DNA of 64,000 nt from contig DAMBYU010000001.1 in assembly GCA_032051265.1 (NCBI GenBank), forward strand, positions 806,001 to 870,000, read 5' to 3'. Made by a program: the position numbers and the translations under genes. The notes beneath the pieces are model-generated. The model did not search any database. It saw nothing but the letters and a program-made list of their open reading frames with translations, and was not told the DNA's origin. Below are positions 60,757-64,000 of this stretch, piece after piece. The stretch comes from Dryocola sp032051265. Lineage in GTDB: Bacteria; Pseudomonadota; Gammaproteobacteria; Enterobacterales; Enterobacteriaceae. The first letter of the stretch is position 1; each line of letters opens with the position of its first letter.

Positions 60757-62118
60757 TCAGTTCTCCAGCAGAGGAAGGATACGGTTAACTTTATCAAAAG
60801 TTTCCTGATATTCAGCCGATTCTGTACTGTCGGCAACGATACCACCGCCGGCAGAGCAATAGAGTTTGCCGTCTTCTGCGGTGATAGTGCGGATAGTGAT
60901 GCTGGTATCCATGTTGCCGCAAAAGCTTATATAACCAATGCTTCCGCACCACGCATTGCGCCGCTGCGGCTCCAGCTCTTCAATGATTTCCATCGCTCTG
61001 ACTTTTGGCGCGCCGGTAATCGACCCGCCGGGGAAACAGGCGCGCAGTAAATCTGTTGCCTGCAACGAGTCAGGAAGCTCGGCCGTAATAGTGCTGACGA
61101 GATGGTGCACCGCCGGGAATGGCTCAACCACAAACAGCTCCGGTACGCGCACGCTGCTGGGAACGGCGACCCGGCCAATATCGTTGCGCAGCAGATCGAC
61201 GATCATCAGATTTTCAGCGCGATCTTTAGGAGAGTCGGCAAGTTTCGCGGCCTGTTCCGCATCTTCATGCGGATCGGCAAGACGCGGCAATGTTCCTTTA
61301 ATAGGGCGGGTCTGGATCTTTTTACCTGCAAGCAAGATGAAACGTTCCGGGGAAAAACTCAAAATCGCGCTTTCCGGCAGTCGGATAAACGCGCTAAAGG
61401 GCGCACGGTTGGCTTCGTTAAGCTTTTTAAACGCCTGCCACTCATCCCCGAGATAGGAAGCGCTGAAGCGCTGGGCAAGGTTAACCTGATAACAATCACC
61501 GCTGAGAAGATATTCCTGTACCTGACGGAAATTACGTCCATACTGCTCGCGCGTCATGTTGGATTGCCATGAACTTGTCAGGCGGAACGGTTCCCGGATC
61601 GGCATGCTCAACGCCTGCAGCCACGCTAAGCGTGCCGCAATATCGCTCCAGCTCAGCAGCGTTATCCGCTTTTGATGATGGTCGGCAATCAGCGCCCAGT
61701 CGTAGATCCCCACGGCCATATCCGGCGTGTGCACTGAGGCTTGCGCCAGAAGCGGGATTTTTTCAAAATGACGGCCCAGGTCGTAGCCAAACAACCCCAG
61801 CGCACCGCCTGAAAACGGTAAATCCGGATGCGTTTGCGGCTTCAGCCCAAAATCAGCCAAAGTCTGTTGCAGTAAAGCCAGCGGATCGTCGGGATGCTCT
61901 GACGTGACGCCATTGACTGTGCAGGTTGTTTGCGGGCCGCGGGTAACCAGCGTGGCGCGGGGTTGGGCGACCAGAATATCAAAACGGTTGTGCGGATGAT
62001 CGGCAAAACCCGAATGCAGCAGCATCGCCCACGGCTCATCGGCGAGGGCGGCAAAATAGTGTTGAACAGCATCTGGCTGCCAGGGAAGGGTGCGAAAAGC
62101 GGGAGTGTGCGACGTCAT
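60757..62118 (-). CDS. pabB: Aminodeoxychorismate synthase component I PabB
   Basis: With PabA it converts chorismate and glutamine to 4-amino-4-deoxychorismate for folate synthesis. The 453 residues match E. coli PabB. The chorismate-binding core is intact: TRPIKGTLPRLADPHEDAEQ with the nucleophilic Lys, SKAENLMIVDLLRND-type segment (DRAENLMIVDLLRNDIGRVA), and PGGSITGAPKVRAMEIIEEL. An in-frame ATG 36 bases upstream exists; the start at 62118 (MTSHTPAFRTLPW) gives the family length. nudL follows. Confidence 0.95.
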   Translation of the reverse strand: MTSHTPAFRTLPWQPDAVQHYFAALADEPWAMLLHSGFADHPHNRFDILVAQPRATLVTRGPQTTCTVNGVTSEHPDDPLALLQQTLADFGLKPQTHPDLPFSGGALGLFGYDLGRHFEKIPLLAQASVHTPDMAVGIYDWALIADHHQKRITLLSWSDIAARLAWLQALSMPIREPFRLTSSWQSNMTREQYGRNFRQVQEYLLSGDCYQVNLAQRFSASYLGDEWQAFKKLNEANRAPFSAFIRLPESAILSFSPERFILLAGKKIQTRPIKGTLPRLADPHEDAEQAAKLADSPKDRAENLMIVDLLRNDIGRVAVPSSVRVPELFVVEPFPAVHHLVSTITAELPDSLQATDLLRACFPGGSITGAPKVRAMEIIEELEPQRRNAWCGSIGYISFCGNMDTSITIRTITAEDGKLYCSAGGGIVADSTESAEYQETFDKVNRILPLLEN

Positions 62119-62228
62119 AACCACAACCTGAAACAAAAGCCGCCAGCCTGCCACAAAATCGGCTTTCAGGCATCAACTGATGCGGCATGAAATATAATTA
62201 ACCTTTAGCAATGTAACAGGAGTCAACG

Positions 62229-62474
62229 ATGATTTCAGGTTTACCAGCACTGTCCCACGAGCAGCAGCAGCAGGCCGTAGAGCGTATTCAGGAACTGATG
62301 TCGCAGGGAATGAGCAGCGGAGAAGCCATTACTGTCGTGGCGGCGGAGATCCGCGCATCGCATACCGGGGAGATGATCGTTGCCCGTTTTGAAGATGAAG
62401 ACGAAGAAGAAAGAACGGAAGAATATAAGCCTGATTACGGCCACGGGCCGGACGATGACCAGGAAGATGAATAA
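62229..62474 (+). CDS. yoaH: UPF0181 protein YoaH with extended acidic tail
   Basis: 81-residue protein. The first 57 residues match E. coli YoaH (59 residues: LPALSHEQQQQAVERIQELM and ASHTGEMIVARFEDEDE); then about 22 more, strongly acidic residues follow (EERTEEYKPDYGHGPDDDQE). A good ribosome-binding site (CAGGAGTC) precedes it. It is divergent from pabB and convergent with yoaB. The function of the family is unknown. Confidence 0.92.
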   Translation: MISGLPALSHEQQQQAVERIQELMSQGMSSGEAITVVAAEIRASHTGEMIVARFEDEDEEERTEEYKPDYGHGPDDDQEDE

Positions 62475-62497
62475 CGCGGGCTGCCGCCCGCGTGGTT
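62474..62497 (+). terminator. Terminator after yoaH
   Basis: Stem ACGCGGGC-TGCC-GCCCGCGT followed by GGTTTTA, right between the converging yoaH and yoaB ends. Confidence 0.75.
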
Positions 62498-62842
62498 TTA
62501 CACTGCCGCGATAATTTTAATCTCAATCTTGTAACGCGGATTCATCAGTTTCGCCTGTACGGTACAGCGTACGGGCGCCTGGCCTGCCACAACCCACTCA
62601 TCCCAGGCTTTGTTCATCGCCGCGAAGTCAGCCGCATCGGGTAAAAAGAGGGTGGCGTCCAGAATGCTTGTTTTATCGCAGCCCAGCTCACCTAATAAAG
62701 CATCGATTTGCGCCAGGGTATTGGCAGTCTGTTCGTAGGCATCCGCATCCAGGTTTTCCGGCACGCCGGTGTAGTAAAGCGTCTGGTTGTGGATAACCGC
62801 ATCGGACATACGCGCTTCAGGTTTGATACGCACAATACTCAT
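62498..62842 (-). CDS. yoaB: RidA family protein YoaB
   Basis: 114-residue member of the RidA/YjgF/UK114 family. RidA itself hydrolyses reactive enamine/imine intermediates; several relatives, among them YoaB, have uncertain substrates. Family marks are the N-terminal MSDAVIHNQTLYYTGVPENL, the central LGELGCDKTSILDATLFLPD and the C-terminal RCTVQAKLMNPRYKIEIKII with the conserved Arg. It is divergent from yoaA. Confidence 0.93.
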   Translation of the reverse strand: MSIVRIKPEARMSDAVIHNQTLYYTGVPENLDADAYEQTANTLAQIDALLGELGCDKTSILDATLFLPDAADFAAMNKAWDEWVVAGQAPVRCTVQAKLMNPRYKIEIKIIAAV

Positions 62843-62968
62843 GACTTATTCCTTATCAACTCTTAATTTTGCCAACAGACTGCCATATTCGCAGACTCGC
62901 TTCCACCTGCTTGCTGGATTAACCACGTCAGGGCTGACATAATCCCGGGCACAAATCCAGGGGGTAAT

Positions 62969-64000
62969 GTGAAGGACGATTTTGCAGCAGACGGTCAGCT
63001 TGCTCTGGCGATACCAGGTTTTAAGCCGCGTGAGCCGCAGCGAGAGATGGCGCAGGCCGTCAGCAAAGCTATTATCGACGGGCGTGAATTAGTGGTTGAA
63101 GCGGGAACCGGTACAGGGAAAACCTATGCCTATCTCGCGCCTGCCCTGCGATCCGGTAAAAAGGTCATTATTTCCACCGGCTCCAAAGCGCTTCAGGATC
63201 AGCTTTATTCCCGCGATTTACCTACCGTGGCGAAGGCTCTTGATTTTAAAGGGCGTCTTGCGCTACTGAAAGGCCGCTCAAACTATCTCTGCCTGGAACG
63301 TCTTGAGCAACAGGCGCTGGCTGGCGGCGATTTGCCGGTACAAACGTTAAGCGAAGTGATTCAGCTTCGTAGCTGGGCCATTGAAGCCGTCGATGGCGAT
63401 ATCAGCACCTGCGTGAACGTTGCGGAAGATTCTACCGTCTGGCCGCTGGTGACCAGCACCAACGATAACTGCCTCGGCCAGGATTGCCCGCTGTATAAAG
63501 ACTGCTTCGTCGTCAAAGCGCGTAAAAAGGCGATGGATGCGGACGTGGTGGTGGTTAACCATCACCTGTTTCTTGCCGATATGGTCGTGAAAGAGAGCGG
63601 CTTTGCGGAGCTTATCCCGGATGCCGAAGTGATGATCTTCGATGAAGCGCATCAGATCCCGGATATCGCCAGCCAGTATTTCGGCCAGTCGGTCTCCAGC
63701 CGACAGCTTATGGATCTGGCGAAAGATATTTCTATTGCCTATCGCACCGAGGTGCGCGACGCCCAGCAGCTGCAGAAAAGTGCCGACCGCCTGGCGCAAA
63801 GCACGCAGGATTTCCGCCTGCAGCTTGGCGATCCGGGATATCGCGGCAACCTGCGCGAACTGCTCGCTCAGCCAGCCATCCAGCGCGCTTTGTTATTGCT
63901 CGATGATGCGCTGGAGCTTTGTTATGACGTGGCTAAGCTCTCGCTTGGCCGCTCCGCGCTGCTGGATGCGGCATTTGAGCGAGCGGTGATTTACCGCAGC
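62969..64000 (+). CDS. yoaA: DNA damage-related helicase YoaA (5' part, runs off window)
   Basis: XPD/DinG-type superfamily 2 helicase; in E. coli YoaA works with HolC (DNA polymerase III chi) in repair of replication damage. 344 codons are inside the window, open to the last base; the whole protein should have about 636 residues. The start is GTG (VKDDFAADGQLALAIPGFKP). Walker A VEAGTGTGKTYAYL, the Fe-S cysteines (YLCLERLEQ, DNCLGQDCPLYKDCF) and the DEAH box MIFDEAHQIPD are visible. It is divergent from yoaB. Confidence 0.95.
   Translation, partial: MKDDFAADGQLALAIPGFKPREPQREMAQAVSKAIIDGRELVVEAGTGTGKTYAYLAPALRSGKKVIISTGSKALQDQLYSRDLPTVAKALDFKGRLALLKGRSNYLCLERLEQQALAGGDLPVQTLSEVIQLRSWAIEAVDGDISTCVNVAEDSTVWPLVTSTNDNCLGQDCPLYKDCFVVKARKKAMDADVVVVNHHLFLADMVVKESGFAELIPDAEVMIFDEAHQIPDIASQYFGQSVSSRQLMDLAKDISIAYRTEVRDAQQLQKSADRLAQSTQDFRLQLGDPGYRGNLRELLAQPAIQRALLLLDDALELCYDVAKLSLGRSALLDAAFERAVIYRS

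Noticed and set aside
1..64000. CRISPR array, tRNA or rRNA genes
   Set aside because: No regularly spaced repeats and no tRNA- or rRNA-like sequences were recognised on either strand.

Overview
The window is ordinary chromosome of a member of the Enterobacteriaceae, close to Escherichia, Salmonella and Enterobacter. Protein sequences and gene order follow the E. coli aspS to yoaA segment almost gene for gene: aspS-nudB-yebC-ruvCAB, znuBC/znuA-mepM-lpxM, pykA-hexR-zwf-edd-eda, purT-yebGFE-ptrB-exoX-holE, yobA-yebZ-yebY, pphA-yebW-yebV-rsmF-letBA-msrC-proQ-prc-htpX-yebQ-kdgR-yobH-mgrB-yebO-yobF-cspC, rlmA-mntP-yobD-manZYX-yoaE-pdeD-sdaA-nudL-pabB-yoaH-yoaB-yoaA. I cannot fix the genus. It differs from E. 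coli K-12 in having no yebB or yobB, in carrying a second FtsI-type penicillin-binding protein after cspC (as Salmonella does), and in its genes between yebY and pphA.

Layout. 1-5.0 kb: aspartyl-tRNA synthetase (5' end outside the window), a Nudix enzyme, YebC and the RuvABC Holliday-junction system, with a LexA box in front of ruvA. 5.0-10.1 kb: divergent zinc-uptake genes around a Zur operator, then the murein endopeptidase MepM and the lipid A acyltransferase LpxM. 10.1-17.1 kb: central carbon metabolism (pykA, hexR, zwf, edd, eda), with a HexR operator before zwf. 17.2-24.9 kb: purT (PurR box), yebG (LexA box), the secreted protein YebF, YebE, oligopeptidase B, ExoX, HolE and a copper-type CopC/CopD/YebY cluster. 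24.9-31.3 kb: the sRNA SdsR, then the accessory part of the window: an exported hypothetical protein, a 57-residue protein, a CinA-like amidohydrolase, a KGG stress protein, a SulP anion transporter, an MFS transporter and a GNAT acetyltransferase. 31.3-45.9 kb: PphA, two small conserved proteins, RsmF, the LetAB lipid-transport system, MsrC, ProQ, Prc, HtpX, YebQ, KdgR, YobH, MgrB and YebO. 45.9-51.6 kb: a metallo-beta-lactamase-fold hydrolase broken at a run of 12 T, YobF-CspC, the FtsI paralogue, RlmA, and the Mn exporter MntP behind a yybP-ykoY riboswitch and a MntR-like operator. 51.6-64 kb: YobD, the mannose PTS, YoaE, PdeD, SdaA, NudL, PabB, YoaH, YoaB and the 5' part of the helicase gene yoaA.

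Much of the regulation can be read directly: LexA boxes (ruvA, yebG), and Zur, HexR, PurR, MntR-like and Mlc/NagC-like palindromes. There is no tRNA, rRNA, insertion sequence, prophage or CRISPR array. I found no clearly new multi-gene system. The observations most worth a second look are the poly-T frameshift in the hydrolase gene, a yoaE leader that resembles a diverged Mn riboswitch, an SOS box shaped like an intrinsic terminator, an SSD motif in the FtsI paralogue, and the accessory block between SdsR and pphA.
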